This document shows, piece after piece, positions 19,933 through 30,715 of a DNA stretch of 64,000 bases (positions are counted from its first letter, which is position 1; every line of letters starts with the position of its first letter). The notes below the pieces were generated by a model. It was given only the letters and a program-made list of their open reading frames with translations, did not search any database and was not told the DNA's origin. Origin of the DNA: Clarkia xantiana subsp. parviflora (taxonomy: Eukaryota; Streptophyta; Magnoliopsida; Myrtales; Onagraceae); the NCBI GenBank assembly GCA_036873135.1, contig JAPTYO010000023.1, forward strand, positions 7,947,834 to 8,011,833. Direction: 5' to 3'. Both the position numbers and the translations under genes were made by a program.

Positions 19933-20003
19933 CTTGCCCCCGAGTCAAGAAACGGTTTAGAACCTTTCTTGACTCTATTTTAAGTTAGGATATTTGTCCA
20001 ATT
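19933..20003 (-). promoter_or_regulatory. Polypurine tract with double stem, element C
   Basis: In sense GAGTCAAGAAAGGT (from 19975) pairs with ACCGTTTCTTGACTC (ending 19942) with one bulge, followed at once by GGGGGCAAG (19941-19933) and the LTR. The outer arm AATTGGACAAATATCC (20003-19988) pairs 14 of 16 with GGATAAATGTCCAATT at the start of U3 (19928-19913). Confidence 0.7.
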
Positions 20004-21290
20004 TGAGTTTGACACTAACCTTTCAATTTTGATCGTTGGTCGGACGTAGACGCCTTGGTTTCGTCCGTCACTTGACTTTTCGGCCGAATGGCTTTATTTC
20101 TTGTTATCATGGTTAGTGCAATAGGAAGTGTATATGCGCGAATATGATTATCGTCGGAGACATGAGCAAACGGTAATGCGCTATGCGAACATGTATCTAT
20201 CAACATGTATGCATGAATGATGGACGTGGCAAGATCGTAATTATATAATGCAAGAAAATAGAAGTTGTACGTTTCTAAAAATGACTAAGTGATTTCCAAA
20301 TCATGAATCATGCGACCGTGACGTGCGAATGATGTCAAGACACGTACAAGAGTAGATATCTTAAGAGGAGAGGATAGAGTATACCGTAGGGGTTTAGTCT
20401 TGTGTGTAGGTGAACTAATCCTTTGATCCTTATCCACAAAGCATCTTCTTAGGGATTAGTAAATACACATATTCTCATTTATCCTTCCAACACCTTGGGA
20501 GTTCACCATTTCAATCCATTTGCAGGTAATTCACTCACCCTTTCCCGGAATTATCTTTGTGTTCAAAGTTTCTTTGCCGTCGTGGAGCTTAGATACGTTT
20601 TGACAGTTTCGAGTCTGATTGTTGCTTGTTTTTGGAAATTGACACCACCAATCGACTCGGTTCATCCCAACGGTTCCAACGCCACCTTCGGATTCTCCAG
20701 GGGACGTCACACGCGCCCTCACGCGCCACCGCGAGTGGGGAGTCTTCGCCAGAGCGTGAGCCCCACGCGCCGCCTTCCCGACCTCGCCTCGCTGCGGTCC
20801 TTACCTTCCCGGAATCGTCTCGACGAGAGGAATCCATTGTGATATCTTTCGTCCTGTTTTGAGGTAATTTGAAAACCTCAATTTAAAAAGTAGTTTCGGC
20901 CTGAGTTTGGGGCGTCGCCGGACCGTTGTTCGTCTAAGTTATTTTTCGTTGCTGTCGTATGGAACTGCTTGTTGATGCTCACATGTCGAAAAATTGCTGA
21001 TTGATTGTCGTTATTATCGTCGTTTGTCCATAACTTAGGCGATTTTTCGTTTCCGCGGATAGTCGAGGTGGAATTCCCCGTTAGGACATAATGCCCATTG
21101 ATGTTGATATGCGCGTTGATGTTTGTACGCGCGTCGACGGTTGAGCTGTTGGTTGTTGCCTGCAAGTATGCTAAAACACTTAGAAAATATTCAAACGATA
21201 TCCAATGTTTGTTACCATAGATGTCGTCGTATGAGCTTTGTCGATGAGCATTGTAGGTGTGCCTAGGGGGCATAGCTACTCATTGTATGC
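20004..21290 (-). other. Non-coding 3' part of element C
   Basis: No gene is recognised. It holds a GC-rich ACGCGCC tract (20690-20790), at the position where A and B have GC-rich tracts, and a possible donor GAGGTAATTTG at about 20861. Confidence 0.5.
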
Positions 21291-21309
21291 AATCCATTTT
21301 GGTTGACAT

Positions 21310-22140
21310 GTATGTGTGTGTTCATGAAAACACTTAGAAAATATTTTCCCCTTGTTGACGCGCAATCTTGTCGACATGTACGTACGTACATGGAAACACT
21401 TAGAAAATATTTTCTCCTTGTCGACGAGCAATCTTGTCGATATGTATGTACGTACATGGAAACACTTAGAAAATATTTTCTCCTTGTCGACGAGCAATCT
21501 TGTCGATATGTATGTACGTACATGGAAACACTTAGAAAATATTTTCTCCTTGTCGACGAGCAATCTTGTCGACATGTATGTACGTACATGGAAACACTTA
21601 GAAAATATTTTCTCCTTGTCGACATGCATCCTTGTCGACATGTATGTACGCACATGGAAACACTTAGAAAATATTTTCTCCTTGTCGACGAGCAATCTTG
21701 TCGACATGTATGTACGTACATGGAAACACTTAGAAAATATTTTCTCCTTGTCGACATGCATCCTTGTCGACATGTATGTACGTACATGGAAATACTTAGA
21801 AAATATTTTCTCCTCGTTGACATGCCTCCTTGTCGACATGTATGTACGTACATGGAAATACTTAGAGAATATTTTCTTCTTGTCGACATGCATCCTTGTC
21901 GACATGTATGTACGTACATGGAAATACTTAGAAAATATTTTCTTCTTGTCGACATGCATCCCTGTCGACATGTATGTACGTACATGGAAATACTTAGAAA
22001 ATATTTTCTTCTTGTCGTCATGTATGTACGTACATGGAAATACTTAGAAAATATTTTCTTCTTGTCGACATGCATCCTTGTCGACATGTATGTACGTTCA
22101 TGGAAATACTTAGAAAATATTTTTTTCTTGTTGACATGTT
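21310..22140. repeat. 66-bp tandem repeat, about 12-13 copies
   Basis: The unit contains two perfect palindromes, GTACGTAC with CATG flanks and AGAAAATATTTTCT, plus TTGTCGACATG. The period is 66 bp (TGGAAAC at 21391, 21457 and 21523). Because 66 is a multiple of three, frames stay open on both strands with a 22-residue repeat. Codon use follows the repeat, so protein coding is unlikely. Degenerate copies in the opposite orientation are in element A (15130-15420). Confidence 0.9.
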
Positions 22141-22279
22141 TGAATAGGTGTTGGTGCGTGCTTGTGCACTGACTGTATTGTTGATAGCACTTTCCAAGAT
22201 ATTAGATCTTGTTGATTTTCCCAGTTATCGCCAGTTGCAGTTTCTGTCCTTAGCATAATTCTCGAGAGATCCGACGCAG

Positions 22280-22435
22280 GGGCGTGTTCCTCGAGCGATT
22301 CTTGGTTCTTTATGCTGAGCATGACCATGCTAACTCTTTCTTGTGATAAGAGAAATAGAGTTGAGGGTTGTGTAGTGGCGTCTTCTGCCCCCCGGTCGAG
22401 GGACCGGCCCAAGGAGGAGCGTTACTCCTACTGAG
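22280..22435 (+). pseudogene. Remnant exon of the antisense gene in element C
   Basis: The segment GCCCCCCGGTCGAGGG followed by GGAGGAGCGTTAC and a donor GAGGTAAG matches exon 3 of the antisense gene of element A (reverse strand, 13011-13075, with donor GAGGTATG). No other exon of that gene is recognisable in C, so it is a leftover. The start of the exon is not certain. The stretch 22436-22945 after it shows nothing recognised. Confidence 0.5.
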
Positions 22436-22945
22436 GTAAGTGTTCATTGATAATTATTTGTTCATGCTTTTGCTTGCATGACATTTCGTCACCTGGACAT
22501 TGTTAAGTACTGTGATTTCCCCTCTTGGCTAAACTTCAAGGCATGGCAGGATGGGTAGAGCATAGGATGTTGTGACTTGCACATTATAGATTTTGTTTGG
22601 AGAAGACGGTGGTAACTTCTGCTTGTTTTGTCGAGTCCTGTTAGAGATGATGGCATTCTTTAATCTATGCCATCTTTTAGATATGTTGAACTCGTTTCTG
22701 AGTCTGTTTGCCCCCCGGCTTCCATGCTTGAAGACTTGTTGTAGTTGTTCCTTAGTTGTTGCTTCCGACTTGTTTGCTTTGAATATGTTTATTGAATGCG
22801 GATGACTCGTAATGCAGACATAGTTCCTGCGGTCGTGACCGATAGCCACTTCCTGATTGATTAGTTGAGATGTTCTTCTGATTGCCTGCCTGATGCCTTA
22901 TGCATATTGCCCTTTGTTCCTGAATAGCTTGCCGCTATATGTGTT

Positions 22946-23340
22946 GCAAACTTCCAGCGTGTATCGACCCGCGTTGGGGAAGCATACATAAAAACATTAT
23001 CTGAGAGAAATTATCTTGGCTAAGCAAGATACTAGTTTATACCTTCTCTTAGTTCCACTCTAAGGCGACGTTGTACAAGACTCGACTTGTAAATTTTACG
23101 AGTTTTATACAGGGTACGCACCTGACAGCGTGTATCAACCCGCGTTGGGGAAGCATACATAAAAACATTATTTGAGAGAAGTTATCTTGGTTAAGCAAGA
23201 TACTAGTTTATACCGTCTCTTAGTTCCACTCTAAGGCGACGTTGTACAAGACTCGACTTGTAAATTTTATGAGTTTTAAACAGGGAGCGCACCTGCCAGC
23301 GTGTATCAACCCGCGTTGGGGAAGCATACGTAAAAACATT
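22946..23340. repeat. 171-bp tandem repeat, about 2.3 copies
   Basis: AGCGTGTATC followed by ACCCGCGTTGGGGAAGCAT starts at 22956, 23127 and 23298. The unit also has CACTCTAAGGCGACGTTGT, which is the reverse complement of the 217-bp repeats of element A. Confidence 0.85.
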
Positions 23341-23679
23341 TAAGTTTTCGAAGAAGCATTTTGTGAACCCTAAAAGGCTTGTTGATAAAATATTTGAGAA
23401 AATATTTTGGCATTGAATGTGATACATCCAAAAAACCATGTTGATAAAAAAAAAATTTGGAAAGTGTTTGATACATAAAATTTTTGATAAAATTTTTGGC
23501 AAAATTTTTGGTAAAATGTTTGAAAAAATATTTGTGATACATGATTCCTGCGTCCAGGGACCATGTAACACTTTTTGAGAATATGAATTGTGATGCATGC
23601 TTTCTGCGTCCAGGAACCATGCAACACGGTTTGAAAACCTGTAGTACGGAATTGTCATCTTAACCAGAAGACTTTTACC

Positions 23680-23960
23680 GTATAAAACGAACCCTGATGA
23701 CGTTCGTAATATGGGAATGCCGACTAGACAGAGGACATTCGCCATATAGAGTGCACCCTGAACCGGATATACGCACTTGTTATAGAGCGGGGTCGTTGTC
23801 TAAACAGAGAACTTCCGCCGTATTAAACGAACCCTGATGGCGTTCGTAATATGGGAATGCCGACTAGACAGAGGACATTCGCCATAAAGAGTGCACCCTG
23901 AACCGGATATACGCACTTGTTATAGAGTGAGGTCGTTGTCTAAACAGAGAACTTCCGTCA
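23680..23960. repeat. 140-bp tandem repeat, two copies
   Basis: AACGAACCCTGATG and AATATGGGAATGCCGACTAG recur 140 bp apart. The stretch 23341-23679 before it has short repeats of ATTTTTGGCAAAATTTTTGG and CAGGAACCATGCAACAC type. Confidence 0.8.
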
Positions 23961-24119
23961 CTTAAAGGGTGATCAGCCCTGTATGCCCATCCTGTTCTGA
24001 ATTCAGGGAATGGCTATGAACATGAGGATTTGCCTCTTAACCAGAGATGTCACAGCATGTCATTAAAAGAAGTAAACATGGGGCTTGTCTTTAAAAAAGA
24101 GGATACCTCGACATGCATA

Positions 24120-24340
24120 TTTTTATGGTAGGCCTTGGCGTTATTCCAAGGTATTGCTTGTAGTTGACGCCCTGAATAGTCGTCGTTTTAATAATAGGTC
24201 TTGGTGTTAATCCGAGACATTGCTTGTAGTTGACGCCCTGAATAGTCGTCGTTTTAATAATAGGTCTTGGTGTTAATCCGAGACATTGCTTGTAGTTGAC
24301 GCCCTGAATAGTCGTCGTTTTAATAATAGGTGTTGGTGTT
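24120..24340. repeat. 63-bp tandem repeat, about 3.5 copies
   Basis: The unit contains TTGCTTGTAGTTGACGCCCT and GAATAGTCGTCGTTTTAATA. It lies directly downstream of the C gag frame. Confidence 0.85.
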
Positions 24341-24548
24341 GTATACCATAACTCCCTCCTTGCACACAATGCTTAGCTTGTATTTTTGAAGTAGATTTTT
24401 GTGCATAGGTTACTACTTGTCATCATTCCTGAGTAGTAATCGTAGTGTAACATGTACCTACGAGTAGAGTTGCTTTTGTTAGATAGTCGCAATTTTTATA
24501 AGTTTGCAAAAGTATGAAGTCATGAAATTTTCTTTCTTTTTTTTTTTT

Positions 24549-26177
24549 TTAGTCATGCATATAATAAATGAAGTAAAGGAATTTGATACGAGGATTCCTT
24601 GTTTGTGTAGGAAACTTCCCTGATGGCGGACATGATGAGTGTAGATTATGGTAAGCATATGTTAGGTAGAATTGCCGAGCACTTGTCAGCTTGGTGCCCC
24701 CGAAGTTGCTTGGCGGTTGTATCGCTGTTTCCTGATTTTTTATATTGTTTTGACTTCTAATAGTGCATGACCTGTCCTTGTGTAATGCCCCCGGCTTGTT
24801 TATTATTGCGACATGATTTTTAGTCTTGCGCGTATAAAATGCTTGAGACTTTGTGTTGTTGACCCGAGCACAGCCATCTGTCTCATGGCCACACACTTCG
24901 TGATTCTCGCACCATTTGCTTTTATCTTTTCCCAATGGGCCATTGCGGAAATTAAAGGGTTTTTTCCACGACTTGGTCTCCTTCATTTCTCTTAGGATGA
25001 CAGATAATGGTGTGTTCAAAGGAACATATATGGCGAGATTGGTATCTTTGAGCCTTTTGGCATCTGACTGGAATGGCTTCTTCTGTCGTGGTTGCCTATT
25101 TTTCCCGGAGATGTGTATCTCTTTTTCAATTATTGCCTTCAGGGTTCTTGTTGTCAATCCTGTGATTGGGATGTCGTCGCTACTAGCAGGTTTTTTCGGT
25201 CCGTCCTTGTGACAGATGTCAGCATCGTCTTGGCTTGTCCTTATGGAAGGATCTTCCTTGTGTACTTTGGATGACTCTGCTTGAGTCTTCTTTGAAGGGC
25301 TGTCGCCTTGATCAATGAATTGCTTTAAATTGCCTTTGAGGATGAAGCTGTTAATGCGGTTGCGTAGGCTGACGCAATGGTCTGTTTCGTGGCCGAAGAC
25401 CTCGTGGTTTTCACACCACTTGTCTTTGTCTCTTCCCATTTGGCCTTTCCCAAAGTTGTTTGGCTCTTTCCATATATTTGAGTCCTTCATTTCTTTCAAA
25501 ATTACAGATGGTGGGGCATTCAAAGGAATGTGGTCGGCGATGTTTACTTCATTTGGCTTCTCGAAACTTCCTTGAAAAGGTCGCTTTGGCTGTTGGTACT
25601 GGAAGGTACCTTTCGTGTATTGCCCCACTATTCTCTGGTGCAGTGTGACTTGATGACTTGTGACTCGAGACTTTGTCTCTATTGTCTCAACTTGTTCGTT
25701 GATTGGAGGCAAAAGAGGTGACGGGTTGACACCTTTATATTGGAAGGCTCCTTGGTTGGATGGAGGTGGGTGAGCTGCATATCTTTGGTTCTTTAGAGAT
25801 TCGCTGAATGCGAGAAACTCTTCCAGTGCCGCCATCATTGCTGGAGTAATGGTGGGCATCGGGTTTGCCCCCGTTCTTTGTTCGCCCAGCGGCATTTCTG
25901 CCTGGGATTCAACTTCTGGTTCGAAACTAGGTGGAGGTGCGTGATGTTTGTTTTTTGGCTCTTTACGCTGTGCGCCGGGCACATTGTCAATCGGTATGGA
26001 TGAGGCTACGGAAGTAGCTCTTTGGATGCGGGGGGGGGGGGGGGGGGGGGGGGGTCCCGACTGGCTCCCAGCTGGAGCTTGGCATCCTGTTCTTTTGTTC
26101 GCCGGTGAGTTCCTGGAATGCCCGGGCCTTTTCCTTAGGTTTTTCACCTCTTCGGGAGGGTTGTGATCACTCGCCAT
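24549..26177 (-). CDS. Gag-like protein of element C, core deleted and knuckle module duplicated
   Basis: An open frame of 542 codons starting at 26177 (MASDHNPPEE), 38 bp inside the primer binding site. The N-terminus is Pro-rich, including a poly-Pro run encoded by the G-run at 26030-26054. A PAMMAALEEFLAF motif is also present in A. The gag core and the protease motif found in A, B and E are missing. In their place the segment with a PLN-type linker, EMKD and WCENHEVFGHETDHC knuckle occurs twice (second copy WCENHEVCGHETDGC), the two being separated by an ITGLTTRTLKAI stretch. The last 100 residues look like read-through into non-coding sequence. It may encode a truncated nucleic-acid-binding protein or nothing useful; the open state may be due to the recent insertion. 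Confidence 0.65.
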   Translation of the reverse strand: MASDHNPPEEVKNLRKRPGHSRNSPANKRTGCQAPAGSQSGPPPPPPPPRIQRATSVASSIPIDNVPGAQRKEPKNKHHAPPPSFEPEVESQAEMPLGEQRTGANPMPTITPAMMAALEEFLAFSESLKNQRYAAHPPPSNQGAFQYKGVNPSPLLPPINEQVETIETKSRVTSHQVTLHQRIVGQYTKGTFQYQQPKRPFQGSFEKPNEVNIADHIPLNAPPSVILKEMKDSNIWKEPNNFGKGQMGRDKDKWCENHEVFGHETDHCVSLRNRINSFILKGNLKQFIDQGDSPSKKTQAESSKVHKEDPSIRTSQDDADICHKDGPKKPASSDDIPITGLTTRTLKAIIEKEIHISGKNRQPRQKKPFQSDAKRLKDTNLAIYVPLNTPLSVILREMKETKSWKKPFNFRNGPLGKDKSKWCENHEVCGHETDGCARVNNTKSQAFYTRKTKNHVAIINKPGALHKDRSCTIRSQNNIKNQETAIQPPSNFGGTKLTSARQFYLTYAYHNLHSSCPPSGKFPTQTRNPRIKFLYFIYYMHD

Positions 26178-26214
26178 GATTTCTGCGGTACTGTAGCTTT
26201 TTTGTTCGAATCAC

Positions 26215-26227
26215 GTAGACGGCGCCA
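26215..26227 (-). other. Primer binding site, element C
   Basis: In sense TGGCGCCGTCTAC, one base from the LTR end at 26229. It differs from B and E in the last bases. Confidence 0.7.
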
Positions 26228-26228
26228 A

Positions 26229-27225
26229 TGTTGCGTCCGGGACGAACGAGGTCACGAGGACGCGTCGGTTTGTGTAATTGTGCGGGCCGTAATCCTTCTG
26301 TCAGGAGGAGGTTGGGCCACTGACGAGTGTTCGGACTTGTTCCCGCGTGAGGTCTGAGTCTCGGAAAGGTTGCGACCCGGCAAGGTTGTGACCCGGCAAG
26401 GTTGTGACCCGGCAAGGTTGTGACCCGGCAAGGTTGTGACTCGGCAAGGTTGTGACCCGGCAAGGTTGTGACCCGGCAAGGTTGTGACCCGGCAAGGTTG
26501 TGACCCGGCAAGTCTGTGTCTCAAGCGTCGGATCCTGCACAAAGGACCAATGCTAGCACGGAGAGGGGGGGGGGGTGGTGCTAGCGGAGCCCTCTCCGAT
26601 GCCTAAGTCACTATAGTGGCAAAAAGGTAATTTCTAGAGAGAGAGAATTCTAGAGAGAAGTCAGAGCTCAAAATACCAAAGTTGGGCAAATGAGAGAATG
26701 AATGAAAATGGGTGGCCAAGGCCTCCTATTTATAGGCTTCCTTGGGACCGGACCCGGTTTTAAAGCGGTTTGATGACGGTTCAAGAAAATAAGCGGGAAC
26801 CGTCATCCATATTGGTGATGCGCGAACATGACTTCTCTCCACGGAACGGCGATCGCGGACACGGTAATCGCGGATACGGCAATCGCGCGGTACTCGTGAT
26901 GCAACCCGGACCTCGTCGAAATTGGGCAATTCGGCGAGGTCCGAATTGCAAGCAATCCGGAGGTCGAATTGCTGCAATCCGGATGTCCGGATTGCAAGCA
27001 ATCCGGACGTCCGGATTGCTTGCAACCCGGACGTCCGGGTTGCTGCAACCCGGAGGTCCGAGTTGCAATGCAATCCGGACCTCCGGATTGCGTTGCAATC
27101 CGGATGTCCGGTCTGGACGCGCGTAAATGCGTTTCCGGACCGTTTTGACCTCTTGGGAGACGTTTTTCGAGACGAGATGTAATTTTTGACGTGAATACGA
27201 ACCCGAATTGGACATTTATCCATCA
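26229..27225 (-). repeat. Element C 5' LTR (997 bp)
   Basis: A full-length partner of 18943-19932, with the same 16-bp array, C-loop hairpin (26552-26585), TATA element (near 26727) and a rearranged palindrome array (26935-27115). Part of the U3 start is shorter, with ACGTGAATACGAACCCG at 27189. Confidence 0.92.
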
Positions 27226-27230
27226 GCCGA

Positions 27231-27960
27231 TACCATCCTTTTTAACCTTCGAAAAAAAAAATTCGATGGTAAATGTGATGATACCACCCTATTTGAACTT
27301 AGGAAGGTTTTTGATGGAAAATGTGATGGTACCCCATCTATTTGGACTTAGAAAGGTTTTTGATGGAAAATGTGATAGTACCCCATCTATTTGGACTTAG
27401 AAATTTTTTTGCGGAAAATTGGCCGATACCCCCTTTTTTAACCTTCGAAAAAAAAAAATTCGATGGAAAATGTGATGATACCACCCTATTTGAACTTCAG
27501 AAGGTTTTTGATGAAAAATGTGATGGTACCCCATCTATTTGGACTTAGAAATTTTTTTTGCGGAAAATTGGCCGATACCCCACTTTTTAACCTTCGAAAA
27601 AAGAATTTCGATGGAAAATGTGATGATACCACCCTATTTGAACTTAGGAAGGTTTTTTATGGAAAATGTGATGGTACCCCATCTATTTGGACTTAGAAAA
27701 TTTTTTTGCGGAAAATTGGCGGATACCCCCCTTTTTAACCTTCGAAAAAAAAATTTCGATGGAAAATGTGATGATACCACCCTATTTGAACTTAGGAAGG
27801 TTTTTGATGGAAAATGTGATGGTACCCCATCTATTTGGACATAGAAATTTTTTGCGGAAAATTGGCCGATAACCCCTTTTTATACTTAGAGAAATATTTA
27901 GGCGAGGTAGTGATTATACCCCCCCCCCCTTTTTGACGTCGGAAAATTTTCCGAGGCGAG
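27231..27960. repeat. Compound tandem repeat of element B (right part)
   Basis: It resumes the array cut by element C, with units of about 148 bp containing GGTACCCCATCTATTTGGAC, TTTGCGGAAAATTGGCCGAT and GATGATACCACCCTATTTGA. The target duplication GCCGA (27226-27230) belongs to the unit. The stretch 27961-28215 is AT-rich and ends in the acceptor of the antisense gene. Confidence 0.85.
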
Positions 27961-28215
27961 GTAGCAGTGCTACCCCCCTTTTTGGTGTTTCGTTGCGTCC
28001 TCGTGTGACGTCTTGTTGGAAGTTCTCAACTTCGAGAATATTTGGCTCCTCTCCTTTTATAATGCGTTGCACACTTGTGTAACGTCTTATTTGGAAAAGT
28101 TCTAGGCGGAGAATTTGGAATTCTCCCCTCTTTTTCGTTGTACCGTAACATTGGGTTATATCGTTGACTTGTTGGTGTTATGTAGTTGTTGATGGTATTT
28201 TGTTTCTAGTTGCAG

Positions 28216-30715
28216 GTTACTTCGGGCTATTCTTCGTTCGTCGCTTGTGATTAAGGATCGCGTTCATCATGCCAAAGCTTCGTAAGTCTACTCGTTGCCC
28301 CCTCATACCTTCCTCTTCGGACGAAGAGGATGTTACCTTGAAGTCTAGTCGTTTGCCCGTTTCCGGTTTAACCGATATGCCTGATGATGATTTGCATGTT
28401 GGTGGAGGTTCTAATATGTCATCTAACTCGGATTCTGATGCCCCCGTAGCCATATTTTTAAGGAACTACCTTAAGCTTTCCACATATAGGAGTCTTATTA
28501 AGATGGCTGGTTTTTCAGTCTGAGGACATGCCTTGATATCCGTATGATTCACTTCCTGAGGGTTTGCCGCTTGGATGTGTGACTCTTCCTCCGCAAGGGT
28601 GGTCTGTTGTGTACCCTAGTCAGGTCAAGGCAGGGCTGCGTTTTCCGTATTGTGCCGCATTGTGTCCTTTGTCGATATTATGGAATATCTCCTCTCGAAT
28701 TAGTGCCTAACGCTCATCTTGCTTGGGTGGGGTTTCGCGTCTTGTGTCATAGGAAGTCTTGGGCGTATTCTCTTACTTTGTTCCGACTCTTCTATTTCCC
28801 TCGATGCCATAGTTCGTCTGACATGTACTCCTTTGTGTGCCGCTTTCCATCCATGGATGCCGTGGGTTTCACTCGTTAGGTTTTATTGACCATAGGTGGG
28901 ATAACCGTTATAGGTTTGTTGTTGGTAGTGATGTTTCTCGTGGGGTGTGGGATAAGCAGTATTTTTTCATTTTCTACCATCATACTTCCTGGAGTCTGCG
29001 TAGTAGGGGTCATGCGGACATGCCTCCTTGCTTTGAAGAGTTGTCACCCTCTGATTGTGAGGCCATGGCGGCTATATGTTGTTCTCATCGAGATTGTTCA
29101 TATAAGACCGTTAAGGCCGTGACTGACGAGTAGTTGTATGCGACGGAGATATGTGCTACCTCTCCCTTGGTATGTTAATATGTTCTACATGTTTGTGTTT
29201 CTTTTCATGTAGGTGCGTTCTATGATAATGCTACTTCTTTTCAGAGGGTTGGACCTGTAGACGAGCTTGTTGATGATGGGAGGAGGACTCCTCCCTATGC
29301 GTCTCCGGGATCTTCTAGAGTTACTCGCGCTAGCCGTAGTGTTGTTGGTATGTGGGTTTTCTTGTTTCTCGATTCTTCATGGCTTATGTATACAAGTCCT
29401 TTCTAACGGTTTACTCTTTTTTGTTGTTCTCAGGTGCCTCGCAGAAAGCGGAGTCTTCTCGTCCTCCTATGAAGAAGTCCGACTTCGAGATTAGGTCTTC
29501 CGATGCTTCTCTTCGCAAGAGGAAGATTGTATTGGCCATCCCGAGCTTGAGAGCGCCTTTCTGTAATAGAGGAAAGGCTACTGGGCCTTCTCCTAAGGTT
29601 ACCCGTGACAGGGGCAAGGCTCCCGATTCAGGCGTTGTCGAGGGGGTGTTGGTCGATGGGTTTGTGGCCGATGATGATGTTGAGATGGCCGAGGTTCCTC
29701 CAACCGTTACCTCTCCCGGTATGTAGATGCTTCTAGTTGTTGTATTTGTTCATGGTTATCATGTATTGTCTTTATTGAGGTGTTTGCATTATGTAGGTAT
29801 GGCTAGTCTTCCTCCCGTGGCCGTTGAAGAGCTCGTTCGTCCCTATGAGGGCGACATTCGTGGCATGATGTGGCATCCGATGGTTTCGACCCGCGACTTC
29901 CACTTTCCTAAAGGTTGCTCGTTGTCTGCTCCCGAGGTTGGCATTAGGGTGTTTAATGTCGTGATTCCTCCCTCCGATCGACTGCCTATGCCCTCTGATT
30001 CCGCCGAGATGGAGACCGCCCTTCAGGGGATGTTGTCCGAGTATATTCCGGTAAGTGTAGATGGGTTTTCTTCCTCGTTCTGTTATTGGTATATCCATTT
30101 GACGTCTATGTTGTTTCTTTTCAGGCTACCGCCCACATAATGAATCTGTCGTTCTTTGCCCTCAATGCGACACGCGAAAGGGATGCTGCTCGTGCTCGGT
30201 CGGAGAAGGCCGATGCTACCCTGGCGGAGCACAAGGCGAATGTGCGGACCTTAGGTGTCGAAGTTGAGAATCTGAAGCTGTCCGAGTCGGAGAAGATGAA
30301 GCAAATATCTGAGCTCAAGGAGCGCCTCTCGCAGCTGAGGGTTGAGTATGACATAAAATTTATCGTTGCGAGGGATGCTTCCCTTGCGAAGGCACAGGCG
30401 GAGGCTGTGACCGAGTATAAGGCGTAAGAAGCTTTTATTGATGATGCTCAACAGGAGAACTCCGAGATGTTGATGCAATATGGACATGAGCTGGTACGTA
30501 CTATTTATGAGCGTTGTCCCGATTTCCCCGTTGCGAAGCTAGGTGATCTTGAGTGCCTTGGGAAGCACTACGCCTGTCTAGAGGGTGAGTGTGTCGGGGA
30601 CATGGCCGTTGGCGATGAGGCAGAGGGCTCAACTCCTGCCCTTGATGGTACTGGGATTGTGGTTTCCGATGATGAGGGAGGTGGCGCTGGGGATCCTCCG
30701 ACTGGTCATATCTGA
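28216..30715 (+). pseudogene. Antisense five-exon gene of element B (putative plant transposon protein, Transposase_28-like)
   Basis: It lies opposite to the element's gag. Probable exons are 28216-29133, 29213-29347, 29434-29718, 29797-30050 and 30125-30715, all with GT...AG borders. The acceptor TTGCAG before 28216 precedes the start at 28269 (MPKLRKSTRC). Exon 1 has an acidic Ser-rich start and a domain with LCRYYGISPLELVPN and FRVLCHRKSW, matching element A and the PF04195 pattern. Exon 4 encodes VEELVRPYEGDIRG (A: ADLIRPLEGDISG). Exon 5 encodes a coiled coil (ATLAEHKANVRTLGVEVENL), then PDFPVAKLGDL and an acidic tail ending GHI. Damage consists of stops after 28520, a frameshift near 28660, another near 28870 and a stop at 30425. 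The shared exon plan shows it was selected before decay. Function is unknown. Confidence 0.65.

Larger units (their letters stand above)
18943..27225 (-). mobile_element. Element C: innermost non-autonomous gypsy-like LTR element
   Basis: The 3' LTR is 18943-19932 and the 5' LTR 26229-27225. GCCGA stands on both sides (18938-18942 and 27226-27230), an exact target duplication inside the tandem repeats of element B. Internal content in sense is primer binding site, one gag-like frame without the gag core or protease (26177-24549), four different tandem-repeat blocks, an exon remnant of the antisense gene, a 66-bp repeat array and the polypurine tract. LTR and repeat sequences resemble those of element A, so C is probably a shortened relative of A. 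Confidence 0.93.

Noticed and set aside
21303..22172. Long open frames on both strands with a 22-residue repeat
   Set aside because: They follow from a 66-bp tandem unit with no stop; both strands are equally open and no codon bias is seen.
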